This document shows positions 7,583 to 16,243 of a stretch of 48,762 nt of DNA, piece after piece. The first letter of the stretch is position 1, and each line of letters opens with the position of its first letter. The stretch lies in the NCBI GenBank assembly GCA_030066985.1, contig JASJAN010000041.1, positions 1 to 48,762 of the forward strand, written 5' to 3'. Both the position numbers and the translations under genes were made by a program. The notes under the pieces were generated by a model, which saw only the letters and a program-made list of their open reading frames with translations, did no database searches and was not told the origin of the DNA. The DNA is from Desulfobacterales bacterium. Its GTDB lineage: Bacteria > Desulfobacterota > Desulfobacteria > Desulfobacterales > JAHEIW01.

Positions 7583-8814
7583 TTATCTTATATATGGTAC
7601 TTCGGTCGTCATGATATCTAAAATCCTCCGAAAACTTTGACGCAGTTTCGGTGACTGGTCATATATAGCGTTGGTCTGGCGAACCGTTAACCCATCCAGA
7701 GTCATTTCGTCTGGGCAGATTCGATCTTTAGCCTCACTTCGGATCCATTTAGCTTTTTGCTGGAGCTCAGCACCATTGGCGCCGTTTTCGCGGTCCAACA
7801 GAATGGCTGCCAGCATCTGATGAATGACCTTGCTGGGCTTGGATCGCGGATTGTCAACGATAATTGGCGTAAAGCTGCGGGCTGCTTTGCGGACAAGTTT
7901 ATCATATGGAATCGTTCCCAAAACACCGACATTCAGAAAGCATTTTTCTTTCAAAAGCTGCTGCATCGACTTGGCAATAGTAAAATCCTTGCGATTGTCG
8001 GCCATGTTGACCACCAACGAGACGCCGAATTGTTCATAGCGCTGCTTTAATTCCATGTAGGCCCTTGAATCTCTCTGGCGGACTCGTTCATAAATAGTAT
8101 CCAGTGAAAAATTTTTCGCATCTTCCAGCGAGCCATCTTTAATTTGCAGGCTCAGTTCTTTGAGCGATTTGTATTCTGAAAAAAACCGCTCCAAAAAGCG
8201 ATAGAAAGTCACTTTTACAAAACTGTAGCTGTCCAAAATTGACGCCGGCTCAGATCCGCTGACCACGATCTTGTGATCGGCAAAAAGAAAAAAATCCAGC
8301 ACATTATAGGATGAATTGCCCCCCAGATCGAGAATCAGAAAGTCACCATCCAAATCTCGCAGGTGTCGCAAAATCTTTTGTTTTTGGTGATAAGGGAGGT
8401 TTTCACTGCCCAGTTTGGAGGAGTCGCCGCCAATCAATGACAAACCGTCAAAAGGCGTGGGGGTCAAAATTTCCTTTATAGAGGAGACTTTTTTGTCTAA
8501 AAAGTCATTCAAGGTTTTAGCAGTGATTTGACGCCCACATACAGATGCACATCCGCGCCCCTAAGTCGAGATCTGCCAGCACCACCTTCCGGCCCAAAAG
8601 GGAAAGGCCAACAGCCAGGTTGGCCGCAATGGCAGATTTACCGACCCCGCCTTTAGATCCGCCAATAGCAAAAATTGTCTTTTTTTCTTTTTGCTATCGG
8701 AAGCGTCAGCTTTCGATGACGGCTTTTTTCGGTCGTCAATTTTCCCGAACTGTTGTCAAATGCACTTAACGGTTGGCCGGTGGTTCGGCCATTGGCGTCC
8801 TGTTCAAATGCCAT
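7583..8814 (-). pseudogene. Second MinD/ParA-like ATPase gene with several frameshifts
   Basis: An ATG at 8814 with AGGACA upstream opens a frame (MAFEQDANGRTTG) that loses phase in an A-rich tract near 8690. The next frame gives IFAIGGSKGGVGKSAIAANL, a MinD Walker A, and VVLADLDLG. Another base is missing near 8575, after which ADVHLYVGVKS follows. A third shift near 8530 leads to TLNDFLDKKVSSIKEIL and a long intact remainder to 7583, with FLILDLGGNSSYNVLD, VVNMADN and GVLGTIPYD. At least three single-base losses are needed to rebuild a protein of about 410 residues. There is no T2SSE_N domain in this copy. A truncated product could start at an internal TTG at 8512 but would lack the ATP site. 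Confidence 0.78.
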
Positions 8815-9264
8815 ACAAGGTGTCCTAATTTCAGGTTAATTGAAAAGTAAGCGTTCCCCGCGGCGGTGCTCGCAATGATAAAATGAATACGTGCTTTTTT
8901 ATCAGCGCACCGCTGGATTCGAAAAGCAAAGCTTATGCCACGCTTTAAAAAAATTAGTCACCATAATATCAGACGCATATAAAATTAGGTGGGGGAAGAA
9001 TTTCCCGGTGAGCGCGCTGGGTAGGTCAAAAATTTGACAATGAACTAAATTGGAATTGAATAATTGGATACCGACGCCGATGCAGCCCGTGACGAAACGA
9101 AATCCTTAACTTAATCGGCCTGCGCCTTTATGGCGCCTATACCCCTGGCATAGGGATGCTGTTAACCGTTGACAACAAAGACCACTAACAAAAGCAGTGC
9201 GTCGTAAGTGGAGCGCTGCTATTTGCAGTAGGTGGTTTGCTGACTGACGGCTTAGAGGAATTGA
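8815..9264. other. Intergenic region between MinD pseudogene and sixA
   Basis: About 450 bases without a gene on either strand. The left part would hold the promoter of the decayed MinD gene. I see short GC-rich palindromic bits near 9125-9160 (TGCGCC, GGCGCC) but no clear terminator with a T-run. Confidence 0.5.
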
Positions 9265-9762
9265 TCAGATGACATGCTTTTTTGGAAATTCAAAGAAGAT
9301 CATTTTGCCGCATTGCTCGCTTATGTCAGCCCAGGATGATATGTTGAGCTCCGCACAGAAGACGCCACAGGTGGGGATGTTGCTGATCGACTGATCACCG
9401 ACATAATTGGCCAGCCCGGTGATGCCCGGGTTGTGGCCGAAAAGCATAACGGCTTTCAGTTCATCGTCGATTTGCTGGATCACCTCGATCAGCGCAAATT
9501 CACTGAACTCATAAATCGCCTCGCTGTACTGGATGTTTTCAAGCGGGTAATCTATGGCTGCCGCAAGAACCCGGGCGGTCATGGCGGCCCGGTTGGCCGG
9601 GCTGGATATGATCAGGTCCGGTGCCACCTTTAGCTTGGCCAGAACAATGCCCATCAGTGGCACATTTTTGCGACCGCGTTTGTTCAAGGGTCTTTCAAAA
9701 TCATCCAGTTTTGGATATTTCCAGCTTGATTTGGCGTGCCGGGCCAGGTAAAGCGTTTTCAT
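9265..9762 (-). CDS. sixA: SixA-type phosphohistidine phosphatase
   Basis: The 165-residue protein belongs to the histidine phosphatase superfamily. The N-terminal YLARHAKSSW carries the catalytic RH pair, LIISSPANRAAMTARVL holds the next Arg, and MLFGHNPGITGLANY the second catalytic His. The size fits SixA, a single-domain enzyme that removes phosphate from phosphohistidine, for example on HPt domains or PTS proteins. It sits at the edge of the polyphosphate island, next to CHAD and PPK genes; SixA-like phosphatases are often found in such clusters. The substrate here is not shown by the sequence. Confidence 0.88.
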   Translation of the reverse strand: MKTLYLARHAKSSWKYPKLDDFERPLNKRGRKNVPLMGIVLAKLKVAPDLIISSPANRAAMTARVLAAAIDYPLENIQYSEAIYEFSEFALIEVIQQIDDELKAVMLFGHNPGITGLANYVGDQSISNIPTCGVFCAELNISSWADISEQCGKMIFFEFPKKHVI

Positions 9763-9846
9763 CTATTCCTACCATTTGCAGGTAAACGTCATATGCCGTA
9801 TCTGTTTAGCGCATGAAGTTGCCTGATATGACATGGTGCTATTCGT

Positions 9847-10014
9847 TTAATACTTCAATGCAGTTGGTTTATGCAGGTAGGTTTTTTTATTCGAAACCCA
9901 GCCGCATTTTTTACATGCGTATTTCGGTTTTCTGACAATACCTTTGAATTTTCCAAAATCTGCGGAAACATCTTTCTTCTTCCAAGAACACAGCTTTTTT
10001 GCCTTTTTACCCAT
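9847..10014 (-). CDS. Small conserved basic protein with a CxxC motif, 55 aa
   Basis: The ATG at 10014 is preceded by AGGAG nine bases upstream, and the frame closes at 9847. The 55-residue product is Lys-rich: MGKKAKKLCSWKKKD at the start, KFKGIVRKPKYACKKCGW in the middle, then TYLHKPTALKY. One CxxC (CKKC) plus an earlier Cys and a late His could form a zinc site. I have an impression of similar short proteins in related bacteria, but know no function. Separate gene, 84 bases beyond the sixA start. Confidence 0.7.
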   Translation of the reverse strand: MGKKAKKLCSWKKKDVSADFGKFKGIVRKPKYACKKCGWVSNKKTYLHKPTALKY

Positions 10015-10186
10015 TGTTTAACTCCTAATTTTTAAGACAGTCCAAGATAGGTAACGGTCATTTTAATTGGATTGATTTTCTTGAATTATCAAAAAATCTA
10101 ATTACGATCCCATCACTTGTAAATGAAAATTCTTTGATTTATTTCATCAAAAAAGGGAACGGGTCCCAGGACGGTAAGCGCAGCCA

Positions 10187-10939
10187 CTAACGCGCAGCGA
10201 AGATGGTGCTCTCAACTTTGTCCCATAAATTTTGGTATGACTTTGAAGCCACTGATTTGGGTGCAAAGGCCGACACCGGCGCCCGGTGAATCCCCATTTT
10301 TTCCACTTGCGCCAAATAAGGCACAAAGCTTTGCAAAACGCCTTTAAAACCCCTTGACACGCTGAGCATCAATTCACGGTGCATTTTTTTGTGCCGATCG
10401 ACCATTGAAAAAAAAGGGTACATTTTGCTGGTGTCATATCGTTTCTTATTGGCGAACGCCAGCAATTGGCGGTAGGTTCGCACCGAAAGTGTCGTGGGAA
10501 TCATGGGCACAAGGACGTGGTCAGCAGCGTTGAGAATGTTTTCAGCTAAAATGCCGATGGTCACCGGACAATCCAGGAGGATGTACTTATATTCGCACGC
10601 AAACGGGTAAAGCATTATTTTAAGGCGTTTTTTAGAGTTGCCGAATTTATTGTACAACACGTCTAACTTGCGGAGTGAAAAATCCGCCGGGAGAATATCC
10701 AGGTTTTCAAAATCGGTGCCTTTAACGCTTTTATAAACTCCTTTGGCGCCTTTGACATAACCTTTGGGGCCGGACTTGAGCTTGGGCTTTACCCGGAAGT
10801 AATAGGAAGCTGAGCCCTGTGGATCTAAATCGCATATCAAGGTTTTGGCCCCCGTTTGGGCAGCCAGGTAAGACAAGTTTACGGCTGTGGCGGTTTTGCC
10901 CACCCCACCTTTATTGCTGAAAATTGCCAAGGTTGTCAT
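10187..10939 (-). CDS. ParA-family ATPase, coupled to CHAD gene
   Basis: The 250-residue protein has the ParA deviant Walker A FSNKGGVGKTATAVNL at residues 7-22, CDLDPQGSASYYF (Walker A') and ILLDCPVTIGILAENIL (Walker B). Such ATPases form dynamic gradients on the nucleoid and move a cargo: plasmids, chromosomes, carboxysomes or protein clusters. No ParB or parS site is visible. Instead the gene overlaps the end of the CHAD gene by four bases (ATGA), and the CHAD gene follows ppk1 by 11 bases. CHAD domains bind polyphosphate, so the cargo may be the polyphosphate granule, with the CHAD protein as adaptor. That role is inference; the operon layout is directly seen. Confidence 0.9.
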   Translation of the reverse strand: MTTLAIFSNKGGVGKTATAVNLSYLAAQTGAKTLICDLDPQGSASYYFRVKPKLKSGPKGYVKGAKGVYKSVKGTDFENLDILPADFSLRKLDVLYNKFGNSKKRLKIMLYPFACEYKYILLDCPVTIGILAENILNAADHVLVPMIPTTLSVRTYRQLLAFANKKRYDTSKMYPFFSMVDRHKKMHRELMLSVSRGFKGVLQSFVPYLAQVEKMGIHRAPVSAFAPKSVASKSYQNLWDKVESTIFAAR

Positions 10940-12495
10940 GAAGTGTTCTTTCTGGATTTGGGGCTGAAAAGTTCTTTAAACAGCTTCTGATTTGCAGGCG
11001 CTGCAAAGTCCTTGAAGGTCGTGGCAAATGCTTCTTTAACAGCCTGTTTTCTGTGGCTCAGTGATTGAATCAGGCTGCCGATGGCGACCAGCGTCTTTTT
11101 GACTTCTTGTTGACCGTCCGGCATCTCCGCGCTGATATTCAGCAAATAGTCCTGCTGAACACATAGATCGTTGAAATCACCGAGATTGTCCTGTAATTTT
11201 TTGAGTTGACCGATCAGGGCATTCATCTTCCTGCGCTGGAACAGACCGGCGAAGAATTCCAACAGGTAGCGCAATTTCTTACACTCAATTCTGAGGGCAT
11301 GCAGCAGCTCATCTTCGGTGTTGGCCAGGATCTGATTACCCGCTTTAACAATCCCCTTGTATTTTTTAAAAATTCTGCGACGCGCCAAGTCAATGACCGC
11401 AATTTTTGCATTTGGAGCCGTCGGCTTATCCGGCGATGGCTGCTTTAAAAATGCCTCCCAGTCATTCATAATCCTGGCATATTTTTGGGTCTTCAGGCCC
11501 CGCAGGACATGCTGAAATGCGCTTTCCCGCTTTTTATGCAAATAGCTGAACAGCGGATCGATGTCATCACGCAATTCAGCAGAAAGCATTGCCTTATAAT
11601 CATCCCGAGCCAGCAGATAGACGTCAAGGTCCCTTAAAACGTTGGAGAGTTTCCCCACATAAGCAAAGCCTTTCTTAAATCGATTGGTGGTTCTTGCGGG
11701 AAACACGCCTTTGACCTGAGCCAGGGCCGAGCGCGTTCGGCGAATTGCCACCCTGAAATCATGCAGAACTTCGGTGTCCAAATCTTTTGCAAAAATGGCC
11801 TCATTGGCGCGCATAACAGCCAACAAAAAGCGCAATACCTCTTTAGTGGCCTCATCCGAGCGCATCGCCGGATCAAGTTCAACGTTAACTTTGGCAGAGT
11901 AGCTGCCCGGTTTTCGGTTAACGGATGCCAGCGCATTAAAATAAAATTCCTTTTCGCTGCCGCTGGTTAGGCCGGCTTTTTTCAGGTTTTTGGCCAGATG
12001 ACGCGCATACTTGGGATATCCCTTGACGGGTCTCAACAACAAATGCTGGGCTAAGGCCGCTCCACTTCTTTTTCGCGGGCGGCGAAATTCTTCGAACACC
12101 AGGTAGGCCACTGTTTTTTCAGCCGGGCCCAGGATTCGATAGGAGGTTGATCGGCAAGCAGCATCAAAAAGCTTCAACAGGGCGCGCATTTTGATGATCG
12201 GCGCCAGCATTTGTTTTAATTCACCGTCGGGAAAATCCCAAATAAACACCGGCGGCCGGCTGAAATCGACGCTTTCCAGGATGCCGCTTTTTGACAGTTT
12301 GCGCAAATAAAACCGGTTGCCGGATGAGTACAAAACAAGGGACTTTTTAAACAAGCGCCAGTCAAACGTATCGTATATCGCAAACTTTTCAGTTGCTGTG
12401 GGTATTGGCTGAATGGGATACGGATCGGCCAGCTGACGCATCAATTGTTTTTCATCATGGTCGTCCGGCAAATGGAATTTCAGGTTTTTGATCAT
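10936..12495 (-). CDS. CHAD-domain protein with CYTH-like N-terminus
   Basis: The protein is 519 residues. The N-terminal part (about 35-210) has the character of a degenerate CYTH domain: EKFAIYDTFDWRLFKKSLVLY followed by FYLRKL, but no ExExK. Residues about 225-500 form a CHAD domain, an alpha-helical repeat with conserved His and basic residues: TEVLHDFRVAIRRTRSAL, KLSNVLRDLDVYL, LLHALRIECKKLRYLLEFF and KLQDNLGDFNDL. CHAD domains bind polyphosphate through this basic face and localise to granules. It lies between ppk1 (11-base gap) and parA (4-base overlap), so the three are almost certainly one operon. Confidence 0.9.
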   Translation of the reverse strand: MIKNLKFHLPDDHDEKQLMRQLADPYPIQPIPTATEKFAIYDTFDWRLFKKSLVLYSSGNRFYLRKLSKSGILESVDFSRPPVFIWDFPDGELKQMLAPIIKMRALLKLFDAACRSTSYRILGPAEKTVAYLVFEEFRRPRKRSGAALAQHLLLRPVKGYPKYARHLAKNLKKAGLTSGSEKEFYFNALASVNRKPGSYSAKVNVELDPAMRSDEATKEVLRFLLAVMRANEAIFAKDLDTEVLHDFRVAIRRTRSALAQVKGVFPARTTNRFKKGFAYVGKLSNVLRDLDVYLLARDDYKAMLSAELRDDIDPLFSYLHKKRESAFQHVLRGLKTQKYARIMNDWEAFLKQPSPDKPTAPNAKIAVIDLARRRIFKKYKGIVKAGNQILANTEDELLHALRIECKKLRYLLEFFAGLFQRRKMNALIGQLKKLQDNLGDFNDLCVQQDYLLNISAEMPDGQQEVKKTLVAIGSLIQSLSHRKQAVKEAFATTFKDFAAPANQKLFKELFSPKSRKNTS

Positions 12496-12506
12496 GATCG
12501 GATTTT

Positions 12507-14756
12507 TTAAATACCTGTTTTTTTACCAATGAGATCGATAAAGACTTCTTGAGCGGCGTGGGGCCTCTGGTTTTTATGCGGGCGCCGTTTTACATAACTG
12601 TCATCCGGCTGCATATCCCAGGCAGAGCTGTTATCGCTTTCGTAAACCTGCAGAGTCTGCTCTAACTCCAGTTTGAGCTCCGGGTCGGTAACCGGCACGA
12701 TGGTTTCCACGCGGCGATCTAAATTGCGCTGCATCCAGTCGGCCGAGCCGATGAAAAATTCAGGATCACCGGCATTCTCAAAGCGATAGACCCGTGAGTG
12801 TTCTAAAAAGCGGCCCAGAGTACTGAAAACCCGTATGTTTTCCGATAATCCGGAGACACCCGCACGCAGACAGCACAAACCGCGAATGTTGAGGGAAATC
12901 GGCACGCCGGCCTGCCCGGCACGATAAAGCTCGCGAATCAAACGTGCGTCCTGGAGCTGATTCATTTTTGCCCAGATACCTGAAGGGAGCCCGGCAAGGC
13001 TGTTCTGTGCTTCACGTTGAATCAGCTCAGTAAACCTTTCACGCAAATTATAGGGCGCCACCATCAGTTTGCCATAATCCTGAGACGGCATGGCACTGGT
13101 CAACTCATTGAAAAGGGCTGCGACATTGGCGCCCAGCTCCGGGTCACAGCTCAGAATGCCCATGTCTTCATAAATACGGGCCGTAACGGTATGGTAGTTG
13201 CCGGTTCCCACGTGGACATAGCGGCGAATACCGTCCTGCTCTTCGCGGACGACCAGAGCCAATTTGACGTGGGTTTTAAGCCGTTCCACGCCATAGGCCA
13301 CGTGCGCGCCCTCCCGCTCCAGTTGACTACCCCAGGCAATGTTGGGGGCTTCATCGAAACGGGCAGTGATCTCCACCAATACCGCGACCTGCTTGCCCTG
13401 CTGTGCGGCTTCCATCAGCGCCTGAATGATGGGCGAATCACTGCTGGTGCGATAGATTGTTAGCTTGATGGCCAACACTTGCGGATCAACTGCCGCACTT
13501 CTTAAAAAATGTAAGATGGAGCTATCAAAGCTGTGATAGGGGTGGTGCAGCAAAATATCCCCTTTGCAAATCTCGGTAAATATGTCTGCCGATTGGCTAA
13601 AATCGATGTGCCGCAAACGCGGGTGGGTGATCGGATGATGGGGCCGATCGCGCAGCTCCGGATATCCCTCCACTTGAAACTTCATCAAATCGGCCAGACT
13701 CATCAAACCCTCTACAGTTTCCAGTTCATCGGGTTCCGCTTCGAGTTGCTCACAAAGCCAGCGTTGCATTTTTTTGGGCATATCGGCACTCACCTCTAGG
13801 CGTGTTACACCGGCAAATTTGCGGGCGGTGAGTTCTTTTGTGACCATGCCGATCAGCTGTCCCGGAGCCAAATCCGCGTCAGGGTCCTCCAGAATATTCC
13901 CTTCCCATGGGTCATCCTTAGCGGCCCGGGTGACACGGAAATAATAACACTTAAGATCGGCGGCTTTGGGAAAAAGCAGTGTCAGACTGGCGGCAATCAC
14001 CTGCTCTAAAGGTACAAATCCGGGTGCATCAGGCAACGGTACCCAGCGCGGGCGGTTGGCCGGCACTTTGATGCGCACAAAGCGATTGCGTTTTTTTTTG
14101 GTTTCCTTAACCTCTACTGCAAGGTTGAGCCCTAGGGTGCTGATAAAAGGAAAAGGGTGAGACACATCCACAGCCAGCGGTGTCAAAATAGGCTCCACCG
14201 ATTCAAGGAAATAGCGCTGCATCTTTTTTTGCTGTTTGTCACTTAACTCGGAATATTCCAGAATGGGGATGCCGGCTGTGGCCAAATCGGGTCGAATCTT
14301 ATCGGTCACCAGACGGGAAACCAGACACGCCTGTTTAACCAATTCTTCCCGGCACGCCTGCAGTTCCTCTTGGGCAGTAAGACCGTCGGGGGAGCGTTTG
14401 GTTTTCTTTTTGTGTTTTCTTTTCTCTATCTTGCGTTTAAGTCCCCCCATGCGCTTCATTGCAAACTCATCATACAGCATACCCATAATGCCGGCGAATT
14501 TGACACGCTCAAGTAATGGCACATTCGGATCTTCAGTCAGTGCAAGCACCCGGCGGGCAAAACTCAACCAGCTTAACTCACGGTTGATCAGGGCACTCGG
14601 GGAGTCGATGTCGATTTTCTCGGGCTTTTTTGAACTCGCCTTGTCTTTTTCTTTAACACCACTCTTGTCAGTTGCAATTTCTTGCACCCGATCGTCTTTA
14701 GCCTGTATGGGATCTTTTTGTTGCTGTACTTGAGGGCTCATGATGTTGGCTTTCAT
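12507..14756 (-). CDS. ppk1: Polyphosphate kinase 1
   Basis: The enzyme makes polyphosphate from ATP. It is recognised by INRELSWLSFARRVL near the N-terminus, DILLHHPYHSFD, AIKLTIYRTSSDSPI, RYVHVGTGNYHTVTARIYED with the catalytic-loop His, and FIGSADWMQRNLDRRVE near the C-terminus. An extra Lys-rich insert (KRKIEKRKHKKKTKRSPDG) lies near residue 110 of the chosen product, and a charged tail precedes the conserved start. At about 749 residues it is slightly longer than the usual 690. The start is uncertain: ATG at 14756 is placed too close to GGGAGG, and ATG at 14741 is somewhat far. A promoter with a palindromic operator lies at 14926-14955. First gene of the ppk1-CHAD-parA operon. Confidence 0.93.
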   Translation of the reverse strand: MKANIMSPQVQQQKDPIQAKDDRVQEIATDKSGVKEKDKASSKKPEKIDIDSPSALINRELSWLSFARRVLALTEDPNVPLLERVKFAGIMGMLYDEFAMKRMGGLKRKIEKRKHKKKTKRSPDGLTAQEELQACREELVKQACLVSRLVTDKIRPDLATAGIPILEYSELSDKQQKKMQRYFLESVEPILTPLAVDVSHPFPFISTLGLNLAVEVKETKKKRNRFVRIKVPANRPRWVPLPDAPGFVPLEQVIAASLTLLFPKAADLKCYYFRVTRAAKDDPWEGNILEDPDADLAPGQLIGMVTKELTARKFAGVTRLEVSADMPKKMQRWLCEQLEAEPDELETVEGLMSLADLMKFQVEGYPELRDRPHHPITHPRLRHIDFSQSADIFTEICKGDILLHHPYHSFDSSILHFLRSAAVDPQVLAIKLTIYRTSSDSPIIQALMEAAQQGKQVAVLVEITARFDEAPNIAWGSQLEREGAHVAYGVERLKTHVKLALVVREEQDGIRRYVHVGTGNYHTVTARIYEDMGILSCDPELGANVAALFNELTSAMPSQDYGKLMVAPYNLRERFTELIQREAQNSLAGLPSGIWAKMNQLQDARLIRELYRAGQAGVPISLNIRGLCCLRAGVSGLSENIRVFSTLGRFLEHSRVYRFENAGDPEFFIGSADWMQRNLDRRVETIVPVTDPELKLELEQTLQVYESDNSSAWDMQPDDSYVKRRPHKNQRPHAAQEVFIDLIGKKTGI

Positions 14757-14925
14757 ACCTCCCGCTAAGGTTGCCGGTGCGCATAGACTATGATTTAACA
14801 AGGCAGAACAGATCGAGTTGGCAGTAATGCGCACTGGATGAGATGGCGAGACGGAAAAACGGATTGTGAATCCAATACAGAATTGCCGCAATTCATTGAA
14901 TTAATTATTTCCCCCGAATCTATTT

Positions 14926-14955
14926 CTTATAGATGACATTGCAAGGCAATGTCAA
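14926..14955 (-). promoter_or_regulatory. ppk1 promoter
   Basis: On the minus strand TTGACA (14955-14950) and TATAAG (14931-14926) are separated by 18 bases, a good sigma-70 layout. Transcription would begin near 14919, giving a leader of about 160 bases before ppk1. The spacer overlaps a perfect palindrome listed separately. Confidence 0.6.
14934..14954. promoter_or_regulatory. Palindromic operator candidate in the ppk1 promoter
   Basis: TGACATTGC (14934-14942) and GCAATGTCA (14946-14954) form a perfect nine-base inverted repeat with a three-base centre. It covers most of the -35 box and the spacer of the ppk1 promoter, the position of a repressor site. It does not match a Pho box as I know it. 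The region between ppk1 and ppx is about 480 bases, so it could also affect the divergent genes. Confidence 0.5.
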
Positions 14956-15235
14956 CCTGAATAAACAGAGCACGCTGATAACATCCTAATTTTAAACCAT
15001 TTAGAGCCTGCAACGGTTGTGTTCGAGGGGATAATAAAAGATTAACCGACATACTGTAAGTCTTTTGATGAAAAAAAGAAGCTGTACAGGGTTTGACTTT
15101 CTGGTAAAGCTGTTTCAATATATCTAAGGAAATCGATTGATAAATTCCTGCCGGGAGAAGGTTTGCTTAGGATGCATCAAAGGCAAGGCGACCCTTCATT
15201 AACTCCATTAAATCTTCATATAGAGCATATACATA

Positions 15236-16183
15236 ATGGAATCGATATTAAAGTTCGCGGCAATTGATATTGGCTCAAATGGCGTGCGACTCCTGTTGTC
15301 CGGTGTTTTCGAAGAAGGGTATACAGCGACCTTCAGAAAAATGTCACTTATTCGTATGCCCATTCGCCTGGGTGATGATGCCTTTACCCAAAAACTCATC
15401 TCAGAACGCAAGGTCGCAGAGCTTGTCAAGAGCATGATCGGATTCAAACACCTGATGGAAGCCTTTGAGCCGCTGGATTATATGGCTTGCGCCACCTCGG
15501 CAATGCGTGAGGCTGAAAACGGGCCAGAGATCTGCAATCGAATTTTGGCCGAGGCGAACATTAAAATTGATATTATCGACGGCAAAAGAGAGGCCGAGTT
15601 TATTTTTGAGAATAAAAGCGCCGATCTGTTCGGTCAAAACGATGCTTATTTATACGTGGACATCGGCGGCGGCAGCACCGATATTACCCTATTTTCCCGG
15701 GGGCGGAACATTGCTTCCAGGTCATTTAACATCGGAACCATACGGCTTATGGAGGGTCTGGTGTCAAAGGCCTATTGGAAAAAGATGAAACAATGGCTCA
15801 AAAACTACTCTGCACCCTTCACAACCATGGCGGCAATCGGCAGCGGCGGAAATATTAACAAGGTATTTCGTCTGGCAAACTGTAAAAACGGCAGACCGCT
15901 GACAATCAAAAAAATGATGAAAGTCCGCCGCTTTCTGAAACATTTTACGGTTAAGGAACGCATTAAGGAGTTGGCTTTGCGGCCGGATCGCGCCGACGTC
16001 ATCATTCCGGCCTTGGATATCTACCTTAAAATTATGAAGTGGGCCGGAATCGACGTCATCTATGTTCCTCAGGTCGGTCTGGCCGATGGTATCGTTCGCA
16101 TTCTCTACAATCGGTATAAAGCATCGCAACCTGATAGTGATGCAGCAGTTCTCTGCCAAGGCATCAACCTAGAAGTGAAATAA
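15236..16183 (+). CDS. ppx: Ppx/GppA-type exopolyphosphatase, short form
   Basis: The 315-residue protein has the ASKHA fold of Ppx/GppA phosphatases: FAAIDIGSNGVRLLL (phosphate 1 motif), CATSAMREAENG, YLYVDIGGGSTDITLF (phosphate 2) and AAIGSGGNINKV (adenosine-like motif). It lacks the C-terminal HD-like domain of the long E. coli Ppx, as many bacterial members do. It would hydrolyse polyphosphate from its ends, or (p)ppGpp. It is divergent from ppk1 and is followed after 60 bases by two ppk2 genes, so polyphosphate synthesis and use are encoded side by side. Only a weak GAG-type ribosome binding site is seen before the ATG. Confidence 0.9.
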   Translation: MESILKFAAIDIGSNGVRLLLSGVFEEGYTATFRKMSLIRMPIRLGDDAFTQKLISERKVAELVKSMIGFKHLMEAFEPLDYMACATSAMREAENGPEICNRILAEANIKIDIIDGKREAEFIFENKSADLFGQNDAYLYVDIGGGSTDITLFSRGRNIASRSFNIGTIRLMEGLVSKAYWKKMKQWLKNYSAPFTTMAAIGSGGNINKVFRLANCKNGRPLTIKKMMKVRRFLKHFTVKERIKELALRPDRADVIIPALDIYLKIMKWAGIDVIYVPQVGLADGIVRILYNRYKASQPDSDAAVLCQGINLEVK

Positions 16184-16243
16184 GCAATTCAAAGCCTAAA
16201 CAATACATCTGATTTGGGTGCTGATATGGGAGACAAATAAGCC

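Noticed and set aside
12507-14891. PPK1 starting at the TTG at 14891
   Set aside because: It would add 45 residues not like the family, starting within 40 bases of the promoter, and without a ribosome binding site; later ATG codons are more likely.
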